Shown here piece by piece: positions 54,084 to 62,300 of a DNA stretch of 64,000 bases; positions within the stretch are counted from its first letter, which is position 1, and every line of letters starts with the position of its first letter. Under the pieces are notes generated by a model. That model worked only from the letters and a program-made list of their open reading frames with translations. It was not told the origin of the DNA and made no database searches. Origin of the DNA: Chloroflexota bacterium (GTDB lineage: Bacteria; Chloroflexota; Dormibacteria; Dormibacterales; Dormibacteraceae); contig VBGR01000044.1 of assembly GCA_005880695.1 (NCBI GenBank), positions 24,297-88,296 on the forward strand, read 5' to 3'. The translations under genes were made by a program, and so were the position numbers.

Positions 54084-56081
54084 GTGGCTCGTTTCCTCGT
54101 CACCGGCGGCACGGGATTCATCGGCCGCCACCTGCTGGCCGAGCTGCTCGAGCGGGGCGACGAGGTCAACGTGCTCGTCCGCAGGGCCTCGCGTTCGAAG
54201 CTGGAGGAGCGCTGGGGCGACCGGGTCCGCCCGGTCGAAGGGGACATCACCAAGCCGCATCTCGGACTGTCCGCAGCCGACCGCCGCCAGCTGCACGGCG
54301 CCGAGGTCTTTCATCTGGCCGCCGTCTACGACCTGGAGGCGAGCGAGGAGGCCAACGAGCGGGCAAATGTGGACGGCACCAGGAACGCCGTCGACCTCGC
54401 CAACGAGATCGGCGCCGCGCGCATCCACCACGTCAGCTCGATCGCGGTGGCGGGCGGGTCTTTCAAGGGCGAGTTCACGGAGGAGATGTTCGACGAGGGC
54501 CAGGGGCTCGAACACCCTTACTACAAAACGAAGCACGAAGCCGAGAAAACCGTGCGCGAGCAAGCCCGGGTACCGGTCCGGATCTACCGGCCGGGGATCG
54601 TGGTCGGGTCCTCGAAGAGCGGTGAGGCCGACCGGGTCGACGGCATCTATTACTCGTTCAAGATCGTCCAGCGACTGCGTGACGCCCTGCCGCCCTGGAT
54701 CCCGCTGATCGGCGTGGAAGGGGGTCGCATCAACCTGGTCCCGGTCGACTACGTCGCCGCGGCGCTGGCGGAAATCGCCCACCAGCCGGGACTTGACGGC
54801 AAGACGTTCCAGGTGGTCGACCCCGAGGTGCGCAGCTTCGGAGACACCCTCAACGAGTTCTGCCGCGCCGCGCACGCGCCCCAGTTCACCCTCCGGATCG
54901 ATTCCCGAGCCGCCGGCGTCATGCCCGGCGACATGGTCAAGATGCTGGGCACCTGGAAGGCGGCCCGGACCCTTCGCAAGCAGGTCCTGGAAGGTCTCCA
55001 GATCCCGGCGGCCGCGCTCGACTACATGAACAACCGCGCCCGGTTCAGCTCTCGTAATACCGAGGCGGCGCTGGCGGGAAGTGGAATCGAATGCCCGCGC
55101 CTGCCGAGCTACGCCTGGAAACTTTGGGACTACTGGGAGCGCCACCTCGACCGGCAGGCGCCGACGCCCGAGAACTTGCGCGGGATGCTGGAGGACAAGG
55201 TGGTCCTCATCACCGGCGCCTCGAGCGGGATCGGCAGGGCCACTGCTCGCGCAGTCGGTCGGTACGGAGCGGTCGTGGTGCTTGTCTCCCGCACCAAGGA
55301 GAAGCTGGACGAGGTCAAGGCCCAGATCGAGGCAGAGGGGGGACAGGCGCACGTTTACCCGACGGACCTGGCCGACCTGGACGCCTGCCAGGCCATGGCG
55401 GAGAAGGTGCTGGCCGACCACGGCCGGGTCGACATCCTGGTCAACAACGCGGGCCGTTCCATCCGGCGTTCTGTGCACGAATCGCTGGACCGCTTTCACG
55501 ACTTCCAGCGGACGATGCAGCTGAACTACTTCGGCGCCGTCCGGTTGCTGCTCTCGCTGCTGCCTCACATGCAGGAGCGGAAGACCGGCCACGTCATCAA
55601 CATCTCGAGCATCGGCGTGCAGGCGTACCCGCCGAGGTTCGGCGCTTACGTGGCGTCGAAGAGCGCCCTCGCGGCTCTGAGCCGCTGCCTGGGCCCGGAG
55701 GTGGCCGACGACGGCATCGCTATCACGAACATCCACATGCCGCTCGTCCGGACGCCGATGATCGCGCCAACCGGCATGTACAAGAACTTCCCGACCATGT
55801 CACCTGAGGAGGCGGCCGACATGGTGCTGGCCGCGATCCTGACGCGTCCGCCCGAAGTCAGCACCCGGCTGGGCAAGCTCGGTGAGACCGTGGACGTGCT
55901 CGCCCCCGGATTCCTGCAGCTGGTGATGACGGGCGCCTACCACGTCTTCCCCGAGTCCGCACCCAAAAAGGACGAGAGGAAAGAGGACGGGGACGGGGCC
56001 AAGGCGAGGCAGCCGGCGGAGGAGGAGATGTCAGTCGAGGCCGCGGCGATGGCCTACCTGATGAAGGGGATTCACTTCTAA
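54084..56081 (+). CDS. Two-domain fatty acyl-CoA reductase (alcohol-forming type)
   Basis: 665 aa from GTG 54084. N-terminal extended SDR: VTGGTGFIG (~7), YYKTK (catalytic Y/K), VPVDYVAAAL. Then an NAD(P)-binding classical SDR from ~370: LITGASSGIGRAT, VNNAGRSIRRS, SSIGVQ and YVASKSA. This order matches mycobacterial/marinobacter-type fatty acyl-CoA reductases that take acyl-CoA through aldehyde to alcohol. Acidic tail (KKDERKEDGDG). With WS/DGAT it makes a wax-ester route. Confidence 0.88.
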   Translation: MARFLVTGGTGFIGRHLLAELLERGDEVNVLVRRASRSKLEERWGDRVRPVEGDITKPHLGLSAADRRQLHGAEVFHLAAVYDLEASEEANERANVDGTRNAVDLANEIGAARIHHVSSIAVAGGSFKGEFTEEMFDEGQGLEHPYYKTKHEAEKTVREQARVPVRIYRPGIVVGSSKSGEADRVDGIYYSFKIVQRLRDALPPWIPLIGVEGGRINLVPVDYVAAALAEIAHQPGLDGKTFQVVDPEVRSFGDTLNEFCRAAHAPQFTLRIDSRAAGVMPGDMVKMLGTWKAARTLRKQVLEGLQIPAAALDYMNNRARFSSRNTEAALAGSGIECPRLPSYAWKLWDYWERHLDRQAPTPENLRGMLEDKVVLITGASSGIGRATARAVGRYGAVVVLVSRTKEKLDEVKAQIEAEGGQAHVYPTDLADLDACQAMAEKVLADHGRVDILVNNAGRSIRRSVHESLDRFHDFQRTMQLNYFGAVRLLLSLLPHMQERKTGHVINISSIGVQAYPPRFGAYVASKSALAALSRCLGPEVADDGIAITNIHMPLVRTPMIAPTGMYKNFPTMSPEEAADMVLAAILTRPPEVSTRLGKLGETVDVLAPGFLQLVMTGAYHVFPESAPKKDERKEDGDGAKARQPAEEEMSVEAAAMAYLMKGIHF

Positions 56082-56125
56082 GCCGGCAAAGAGCCTGGTT
56101 CCCACGGCGTTGATTTGCTTTTTTT

Positions 56126-56204
56126 GGAGCAGGCCACTCGGCCTGCCCGCCGCGCGCTGCGGCGCGCGAGCTTGTAAGGAAGGGCCTTTACGTTCTGAAC
56201 CGGG
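56126..56204 (+). repeat. Three-hairpin element, copy B1
   Basis: Plus strand. GCAGGCC-ACTC-GGCCTGC, CGCGCGC-TGCG-GCGCGCG, GTAAGG-AAGGG-CCTTTAC, ending AACCGGG. Preceded by TTTTTTT. Confidence 0.9.
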
Positions 56205-56248
56205 CCCAACGGCACACGCTCGTTCGCGCGGCGCTGATTGCTTTTTTT

Positions 56249-56327
56249 GGAGCAGGCCACTCGGCCTGCCTGCCGCGCGCTGCGGCGCGCGGGTCTAAGC
56301 GGAAGGGCCTTTACGTTCTAAACCGGG
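56249..56327 (+). repeat. Three-hairpin element, copy B2
   Basis: As B1, except that hairpin 3 is altered on its 5' arm (TAAGCGGAAGGGCCTTTA). T-run of 7 in front. Confidence 0.9.
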
Positions 56328-56372
56328 CTTAGCGGCACAAGCTAGTGCGCGCGGCCCTGATGTGCTTTTTTT

Positions 56373-56452
56373 GGAGCAGGCCACTCGGCCTGCCTGCCGC
56401 GCGCTGCGGCGCGCGAGTCTGTAAGGAAGGGCCTTTACGCCTTAATTCCGGG
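56373..56452 (+). repeat. Three-hairpin element, copy B3
   Basis: As B1 through hairpin 3; the tail diverges (CCTTAATTCCGGG). T-run in front. Confidence 0.9.
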
Positions 56453-56527
56453 TCCATCGGGCAACGCCAGTGCGCGCCGCGGCTCAGTTCACCTTAAGAC
56501 TTGCTGGGTAAGCTTCCACTTCTCCGG

Positions 56528-57205
56528 ATGCGCATTCTGGTGGTCGACGACGATCCCGCCCTCCGCGACGCCCTCGATCGGGCGCTTCGCCTGGAAGGGC
56601 ACCAGGTCGAGTTCGCCCACGACGGCGTGCAGGCGCTTCAAATGGTGGCGCAGCCGCGTCATGACGCGGTCGTGCTCGACATCGGCCTGCCCCGCGTGGA
56701 CGGCCTCGAGGTGTGCCGCCGCATCCGAGCGGGTGGCGATCGCACCCCGATCCTGATGCTGACGGCGCGGGACGCGGTTGAAGACAGGGTGGCCGGGCTT
56801 GACGTCGGCGCGGACGACTATCTCGTCAAGCCCTTCGCGCTGGCGGAGCTGCTGGCCCGGGTGCGGGCGCTGGTCCGCCGGGCTGCGCCGCCGACCGACC
56901 CGGATGAGGTCCTCCGGTTCGAAGACCTGGTGCTTGAGCCTGCGACGATGGCGGTGCATCGTGGTGAGCGCAGGATCGACCTCACCTTGACCGAATTCCG
57001 GATCCTCGAGCTCCTCGTGCGCAACGCGCGCCGGATCGTGCCCCGCGCGCTGATCTTCGAGAAGGTCTGGGGCTACGACTTCGGCGCCAGCTCGAACGCG
57101 CTCGAAGTCTTCGTCTCCTACCTGCGCAGAAAGCTGGAGGCCGCCGGGGAAGCTCGCCTCATCCACACCGTTCGGGGCGTCGGCTACGCCCTCCGGGACC
57201 GATGA
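56528..57205 (+). CDS. OmpR-family response regulator (MprA-like)
   Basis: 225 aa from ATG 56528. Receiver domain ILVVDDDPALRDAL, phospho-Asp in AVVLDIGLPRVDG, Thr in LMLTARDAVED, KP in YLVKPFALAEL; then an OmpR winged helix with LTLTEFRILELLVRNA and EVFVSYLRRKLEA...IHTVRGVGYAL. Transcription factor phosphorylated by the kinase that overlaps its stop (ATGA). Confidence 0.93.
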   Translation: MRILVVDDDPALRDALDRALRLEGHQVEFAHDGVQALQMVAQPRHDAVVLDIGLPRVDGLEVCRRIRAGGDRTPILMLTARDAVEDRVAGLDVGADDYLVKPFALAELLARVRALVRRAAPPTDPDEVLRFEDLVLEPATMAVHRGERRIDLTLTEFRILELLVRNARRIVPRALIFEKVWGYDFGASSNALEVFVSYLRRKLEAAGEARLIHTVRGVGYALRDR

Positions 57206-58533
57206 GCTTCCGGAGCCGGCTCACGCTCCTGGGGGCGGCCGCAGTGGCAGTCGCCGTGCTGGTCGGAGCACTCGCCATCTACGTGGCTGTGGAGCAGCAG
57301 CTGGTCGGCCAGGTCGACGCCAACCTGACGCAGCTGGCGAACGACGTCCAGGTCCAGCGGGTGAGCGGCGGGCGCGTTTATGGCCACCTACCGGCGCCTT
57401 TCCTCGGGGCGCCCGGCGGCTACAACCAGCTGGTCGACGCCGACGGGAACGCCTACCTGCCGCCCGATACCGGCACCGTCACACTGCCGATCAGCCAGCG
57501 GGACCGGGAGGTGGCGGCCGGGCGCTCTCCGGCGTATTTCACGGAGGCGCGGGTGCAGGGAGTCCACGTGCGGATGCTGACCAAGCCGGTCGGCAGCGGG
57601 CTCGCGGTCCAGATCGCACGCCCGCTCGACGAGGTGGACCGGATCCTGGGCAACCTGCGCGTGATCCTGGCCTTCATGGTGATCGGCGGGATCGCGCTGG
57701 CGGTCGGGCTCGGGCTGGCCCTCGCCCGGAGCGCGGTCGAGCCGGTCCAGCGGCTGGCGGCGGCGGTCGAGCACGTGGCCGCGACCGGCGACATGACCGA
57801 GCGCGTCGAGGTCGCTGGCAGGCATGACGAGCTTGGCCGGCTGGCTGTCAACTTCAACGCCATGCTGGCTGCCCTCGACCAGTCGCTCCGGAGCCAGCGC
57901 CAGCTGGTGGCCGACGCCTCCCACGAGCTGCGCACGCCGCTCGCCAGCCTGCGCACCAACATCGAGGTGCTGGAGCGGGCCCGACGCCTGCCCGGTCCCG
58001 AGCGCGATCGCCTCCTGAGCGACCTGGTGTCGCAGATCGAGCAGCTGACCATGCTGGTCCAGGACCTCATCGACCTGGCTCGGGGCGACCAGCCGCTCGA
58101 GATGGTCGACGGCGTGCGCCTGGACCTGGTCGTCGCCGCGGCGGTGGAGCGAGCGGGAACCCACTGGCCCAACGTCGACTTTCGCCTCAGCTCCGAACCG
58201 TCCTTCGTGCGCTGTGACCCGGGTCGGATCGATCGCGCGGTCGGCAACCTGCTCGACAACGCGGGCAAATGGAGCCCTCCCGGCGGCCCCGTCGAGGTCT
58301 CGGTGACGGGCTCGATGGTTCGCGTCAGAGACCACGGGCCAGGGATCGCGCCGGAGGACCTGGCGCGTGTCTTCGACCGCTTCTGGCGGGCGCCCTCGGC
58401 GCGGGCGATGCCGGGATCTGGCCTCGGGCTCGCGATCGTGCGCCAGGTGGCGGAGTCGCATGGTGGCTCGGTCAGTGCCGCGGCCGCCGAAGACGGCGGG
58501 ACGGTGATGGTGCTCCGGCTGGCGCCCGGCTAG
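57202..58533 (+). CDS. Sensor histidine kinase (MprB/TcrY-like)
   Basis: 443 aa. TM1 (~8-28), a ~120-residue extracytoplasmic domain, TM2 (~153-173), HAMP, HisKA with phospho-His in [13 protein letters not shown] (~239), HATPase with NLLDNAGKWSP, DHGPGIAPEDL and GSGLGLAIV. Membrane-bound partner of the preceding regulator; stimulus unknown. Confidence 0.92.
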   Translation: MSFRSRLTLLGAAAVAVAVLVGALAIYVAVEQQLVGQVDANLTQLANDVQVQRVSGGRVYGHLPAPFLGAPGGYNQLVDADGNAYLPPDTGTVTLPISQRDREVAAGRSPAYFTEARVQGVHVRMLTKPVGSGLAVQIARPLDEVDRILGNLRVILAFMVIGGIALAVGLGLALARSAVEPVQRLAAAVEHVAATGDMTERVEVAGRHDELGRLAVNFNAMLAALDQSLRSQRQLVADASHELRTPLASLRTNIEVLERARRLPGPERDRLLSDLVSQIEQLTMLVQDLIDLARGDQPLEMVDGVRLDLVVAAAVERAGTHWPNVDFRLSSEPSFVRCDPGRIDRAVGNLLDNAGKWSPPGGPVEVSVTGSMVRVRDHGPGIAPEDLARVFDRFWRAPSARAMPGSGLGLAIVRQVAESHGGSVSAAAAEDGGTVMVLRLAPG

Positions 58534-58534
58534 C

Positions 58535-58867
58535 TCAGCCGGTCCGCTGGCTGGCAGCGATGCCCACGAAGGCCACCACGAGGATGATCCCGACCAGAAC
58601 CAGTGCCAACAGCGCCAGGTGGACGTAGCCGAGGATCAGCCCGATGAAGGCCAGACCGTCGCCGGCTTCGCCGGTCTGCTTGATCTGCCGCCGGGCCATG
58701 TGGCCGGTGATGATCGCCACGATGGCGCCGATTCCGAAAAAGCCGATGTAAGAGGCCACCCCAGCCACCAGGCTGACGATGGCCAGGGTGTTGGTGGGGC
58801 GGCCGGTGGCGACCGGCGCCGTCGGGGGCATCAGCGGCGGTGGCGGAGCGCTCGGCTCGGTTCCCAT
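58535..58867 (-). CDS. DUF4190 family membrane protein
   Basis: 110 aa. Pro-rich N terminus (SAPPPPLMPP), then two membrane helices with the DUF4190 pattern: NTLAIVSLVAGVASY, GIGAIVAIITGHMARRQIK and GLAFIGLILGYVHLALL. Function unknown; often near signalling genes. Convergent with the kinase, 1 bp between stops; divergent from uvrC with 25 bp between starts. Confidence 0.87.
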   Translation of the reverse strand: MGTEPSAPPPPLMPPTAPVATGRPTNTLAIVSLVAGVASYIGFFGIGAIVAIITGHMARRQIKQTGEAGDGLAFIGLILGYVHLALLALVLVGIILVVAFVGIAASQRTG

Positions 58868-58892
58868 GTGCCTGCCTATCCTAAGTGTCCGA

Positions 58893-60728
58893 ATGGCCGT
58901 CGACGAAGCGATCCGTAAGCGGCTGCGGGCCGTGCCCGAGGCGCCGGGCGTCTACCTCCTGCGCGACAGGGGCGAGAAGGTGATCTACGTCGGCAAGGCG
59001 CTGCGGCTGCGCGACCGCCTGCGCTCCTACTTCGCCGCGCCGGCCGGCCAGAAGGCGGAGCTGATGAAGCGTGTCTTCGACTTCGAGTTCGTGCGCACCT
59101 CGAACGAGGTCGAGGCATTGGTTCTCGAGAACGAGTTCATCAAGCGCTACCAGCCGCGGTTCAACATCCGTCTCAAAGACGACAAGAACTTCCTCTACCT
59201 GAAGATCCCGGTCGCGGAGGAATTCCCGCGGGTCCACTATTCGCGTCGCGTCCTGAAGGACGGAGCGATTTACTTCGGCCCCTACACCAGCGCCCAATCT
59301 CTGCGCCAGACCGTCAAGTCGATCCGCCAGCTGCTGCCCTTCCGGACCTGCTCCGACGATGTCTTCCGCCAGCACCGGGTCTGCCTGGACTTCCACATCA
59401 AGCGCTGTCCCGGTCCCTGCGAGAACCGCATCTCGGTCGAGGACTATCAGGCCCGCACCCACGAGGTGGCGATGCTGATGGAGGGCCGCTCCGACCTGCT
59501 CGCGAAGCAGCTGCGCAATCGGATGAGCTCCGCCGCGCAGGCCCTCGATTTCGAAAACGCCGCGCGCTACCGCGACCAGCTGCGGGCGGTCGAGAAGATC
59601 GCCGACCGCCAGAAGGTGCTGACGCGCGGCCGCGACGACCAGGACCTGGTCGCCTACGCGCGCAGCGGCAAGGACGTCTTCATGGAGGTCGCCTACATCC
59701 GCCAGGGCAAGATGGTCGGCCACGACGGCCACGCCCTGGAGGGCGACCTGGACGTTCCCGAGGCCGAGCTGCTGCGCGGGTTCGTCCTCCAGTACTACAC
59801 GAGCGCAACCCACGTCCCGCGGACGCTGGTGCTGCCGGCGCCGATCGAAGAGCCCGAGCTGGTGGCGGACTGGCTCACGCAGCGACGGGGCGGCCCGGTG
59901 CTCCTGGAAGTGCCCAGCCGCGGCCGCAAGCGCGCGCTGGTCCGGCAGCTCGAGGAGACCGCCGCCGAAGAGCTGAAGCAGCTCCAGATCCAGTGGGACT
60001 ACGACCGCAGCCGGACGGTCCCGATGCTGACTGCGCTGGCGGACGCCCTGGAGCTTGACGAGCCACCGCGCAGGATCGAGTGCTACGACATCTCCAACAT
60101 CCAGGGCGAATCGGCGACCGGCGCCATGGTCGTCTTCGAAGACGGCCGACCCAAGAGCGAGGACTACCGCAGCTTCAAGATCAGGTACACGCCTGGCCCG
60201 AACGACTTCGCGATGATGCAAGAGGTGCTGCGCCGGCGCTTCACCCGCCTGGAGGCGGCGCAGCGGCGCGAGGAGGCCGACGAGGTCGCCGACCGCTCCT
60301 TCTCGACCCGTCCGGACATGGTCCTGATCGACGGCGGTCGGGGGCAGCTGAGCGCCGCCCTGGAGGTGCTCGAGGAGCTCGGCTTCGGCGACATCCCGAG
60401 CGTCGGCCTGGCCAAGGAGCGGGAGGAGATCTTCGCTCCTGAGCGGACCGAGCCGATCGTGCTGGAGCACGACTCGCCGGCGATGTTCCTGGTCCAGCGC
60501 GTCCGTGACGAGGCCCACCGGTTCGCGATCACGCACCACCGCAAAGTTCGCTCCCGAAAGGCCCTGAGCTCCCCGCTGGACTCCGTCGAAGGGATCGGGC
60601 CGGCGCGCAAGCGGGCGCTGCTGCGCGCCTTTGGAAGTGTCCAGGCAATCCGGGACGCAGCTGTGGCGGAGATCGTCTCGGTCGGCATCCCGGAGCGGCT
60701 CGCCCTGCGGATCAAGGAACTTCTGTGA
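58893..60728 (+). CDS. uvrC: Excinuclease ABC subunit C
   Basis: 611 aa. GIY-YIG domain (GVYLLRDRGEKVIYVGKALRLRDR), Cys-rich region CLDFHIKRCPGPC, UVR motif ALDFENAARYRDQLRAVE, RNase-H-like nuclease domain (RIECYDISNIQG, MVLIDGGRGQL, with the DE-acid set) and C-terminal HhH (SVEGIGPARKRALLRAFGS). Makes both incisions in nucleotide excision repair. ATG 58893 chosen by family start. Overlaps the RapZ-like gene. Confidence 0.95.
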   Translation: MAVDEAIRKRLRAVPEAPGVYLLRDRGEKVIYVGKALRLRDRLRSYFAAPAGQKAELMKRVFDFEFVRTSNEVEALVLENEFIKRYQPRFNIRLKDDKNFLYLKIPVAEEFPRVHYSRRVLKDGAIYFGPYTSAQSLRQTVKSIRQLLPFRTCSDDVFRQHRVCLDFHIKRCPGPCENRISVEDYQARTHEVAMLMEGRSDLLAKQLRNRMSSAAQALDFENAARYRDQLRAVEKIADRQKVLTRGRDDQDLVAYARSGKDVFMEVAYIRQGKMVGHDGHALEGDLDVPEAELLRGFVLQYYTSATHVPRTLVLPAPIEEPELVADWLTQRRGGPVLLEVPSRGRKRALVRQLEETAAEELKQLQIQWDYDRSRTVPMLTALADALELDEPPRRIECYDISNIQGESATGAMVVFEDGRPKSEDYRSFKIRYTPGPNDFAMMQEVLRRRFTRLEAAQRREEADEVADRSFSTRPDMVLIDGGRGQLSAALEVLEELGFGDIPSVGLAKEREEIFAPERTEPIVLEHDSPAMFLVQRVRDEAHRFAITHHRKVRSRKALSSPLDSVEGIGPARKRALLRAFGSVQAIRDAAVAEIVSVGIPERLALRIKELL

Positions 60729-61372
60729 CTCTCGTCTACGTCGGTGGCGCCGACCTGGAAACCGCGGCCCAGGCTTTCGACGAGGCCGGTTTCGCGGTGG
60801 GTGGCGGATCCGGCGATCGCGTCATCACCCTGGACCACGACGCGGCGGCCACCCTGCGGGCCGCGGACGAGCGCGGCGAGCGCTACGTGCTGGTGCACGT
60901 GGGAGAACCGGACCGGGAGCCTGGCGGCTCCTACGAGCGCGCCCATCATCGGGTGGCGCGGGAAGAGCTGCCGGACCTGGCGCGCCGGCTGCGGACGCGG
61001 GACCGTCTCCTCGTCCGTTGCGTCGCATTTGGGTACAAGCACGGCCTTCCCGCAGACGCGGACTGGGTTGTCGACGGGCGCTTTCTGGACAATCCGTACT
61101 GGGTGGAGGAGCTGCGCCCGCTGACGGGGCTCGACGAGAAGGTCCGCGACTACGTCCTGAGCCAGCCCGGAGCCGGGGACCTGATCGCCGCGCTGGGGGG
61201 CGAGCTGGAGAAGCTGCTCCCTCTCTACCGCGCGCAGGGCCGCTCGCAGCTGACCGTCGCCTTCGGCTGCACCGGGGGGCGGCACCGGTCACCGGTTCTG
61301 GCGACCGAGCTGGCAAGCCGGTTGCGAAAGCTCGAGGGCGTCGAGGTCGAGACCGACTTCAGAGAAATTTGA
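60725..61372 (+). CDS. RapZ C-terminal-domain protein lacking the kinase domain
   Basis: 215 aa. Residues ~95-215 match the RapZ/YvcJ C-terminal domain: VAFGYKHGLPADADWVVDGRFLDNPYW, LRPLTGLDEKVRDYVLSQP and AFGCTGGRHRSPVLATEL. The Walker A NTPase domain (GxSGAGKS) that normally occupies the N-terminal half is missing; instead there are ~90 residues of unassigned sequence. In Gram-positives rapZ follows uvrC in the uvrC-rapZ-yvcK-whiA order, which this neighbourhood starts. GTG start overlaps uvrC. Confidence 0.8.
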   Translation: MTLVYVGGADLETAAQAFDEAGFAVGGGSGDRVITLDHDAAATLRAADERGERYVLVHVGEPDREPGGSYERAHHRVAREELPDLARRLRTRDRLLVRCVAFGYKHGLPADADWVVDGRFLDNPYWVEELRPLTGLDEKVRDYVLSQPGAGDLIAALGGELEKLLPLYRAQGRSQLTVAFGCTGGRHRSPVLATELASRLRKLEGVEVETDFREI

Positions 61373-62031
61373 AATCCGTCAAAGCGCTCGTCTTCGACTT
61401 CGACGGACTGATCTTGGAAACGGAGCACCCCGACTTCCAGTCCTGGAGCGAGGCTTACCAGGAGCATGGCCTGGAGCTCACGCTGGACGTCTGGGGCGAC
61501 GTGATCGGCCGGCCGGCAAGTTACTTCGACCCGATCGCCGACATCGAATCGCGCCTGGGCCGGCGCATCGACGCCGATGATGTCCGCGCTCGTCGCAAGG
61601 CTCGGCACCTGGAGCTCATCGCCGCGCTGGAGCTGCTGCCCGGCGTGCTGGCCGTCCACGCCGAGGCTCGGCGCCTCGGGCTCGGGCTGGCCGTTGCGTC
61701 GAGCTCCAGCCACAGCTGGGTGGACGGACACCTGGCCAGGCTCGGATTGGAGTTCGACTGCGTCCGCTGCCGGGACGACGTCGAGCACGCAAAGCCCCTG
61801 CCCGACCTCTACCTGGCGGCCGTCCAGTGTCTCGGCGTCCAGCCGGCGCAGGCCGTGGCGCTGGAAGACTCGGCCAACGGCATCCTGGCGGCCAAGGCGG
61901 CCGGGCTGCGCTGCATCGCGGTGCCGACTCCGATGACGGCCGGGCTCGACCTCTCGCTGGCCGACCTGCGCGTCGAATCGCTCGACGCGCTACCGCTCGC
62001 CGAGATGCTCAGGCGAGTAGGAGGTGTTTAG
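61369..62031 (+). CDS. HAD hydrolase, beta-phosphoglucomutase-like
   Basis: 220 aa from TTG 61369 (overlap with RapZ-like stop). HAD motif I VFDFDGLILETEH, motif II Ser in VASSSSHSW, Lys in EHAKPLPDLY and motif IV LEDSANGILAA. A helical cap (~18-90) as in subclass IA enzymes. Phosphosugar or related phosphatase; substrate open. Confidence 0.9.
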   Translation: MKSVKALVFDFDGLILETEHPDFQSWSEAYQEHGLELTLDVWGDVIGRPASYFDPIADIESRLGRRIDADDVRARRKARHLELIAALELLPGVLAVHAEARRLGLGLAVASSSSHSWVDGHLARLGLEFDCVRCRDDVEHAKPLPDLYLAAVQCLGVQPAQAVALEDSANGILAAKAAGLRCIAVPTPMTAGLDLSLADLRVESLDALPLAEMLRRVGGV

Positions 62032-62252
62032 GCTGCTTCTTCGACCGGGTGCTCGACCACCGCGAGGACCCGCGGCGCCATGAAGCGAGCGCTCCGGACG
62101 ACGCGTCCCGTGCGCGTCAACTCATTGACTTCGACGGTGCTCCGCGAGGTCTTCACCTCGATCCGGCGGCCGGCCCGGTTGGCCCGCATCTCGTACTCCT
62201 TGGCAGTGCCACCACCGGCATCGACGAGGACTTCAACACGATCGCCTTTCAT
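62028..62252 (-). CDS. Small basic hypothetical protein
   Basis: 74 aa, convergent with the HAD gene (4-bp overlap) and divergent from the epimerase. Contains GDRVEVLVDAGGGTAKEYEM and RRIEVKTSRSTVEVNELTRTG, beta-rich by eye with a KOW/PvdH-like look but no family I can name. Coding potential is supported by open frame and good spacing only. Confidence 0.5.
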   Translation of the reverse strand: MKGDRVEVLVDAGGGTAKEYEMRANRAGRRIEVKTSRSTVEVNELTRTGRVVRSARFMAPRVLAVVEHPVEEAA

Positions 62253-62300
62253 ACTCAAAATTCTTCCCGTTTCGTTCTCGTTTTAGGCTTGTTTGACTCC

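Larger units (their letters stand above)
56082..56527. other. Intergenic region holding repeat array B
   Basis: No gene seen in ~445 bp. Three plus-strand copies of the three-hairpin element form a tandem array with a 123-124-bp period. The spacers between copies are themselves related: each contains CGGCACA or a variant and ends in a T-run of 7 just before hairpin 1. The last ~70 bp lead to the response-regulator start. Confidence 0.88.

Noticed and set aside
56126..56452. Intrinsic transcription terminators
   Set aside because: On the plus strand T-runs precede the hairpins instead of following them, and on the minus strand hairpin 1 is followed by A-runs, so neither strand has a stem followed by a U-tract.
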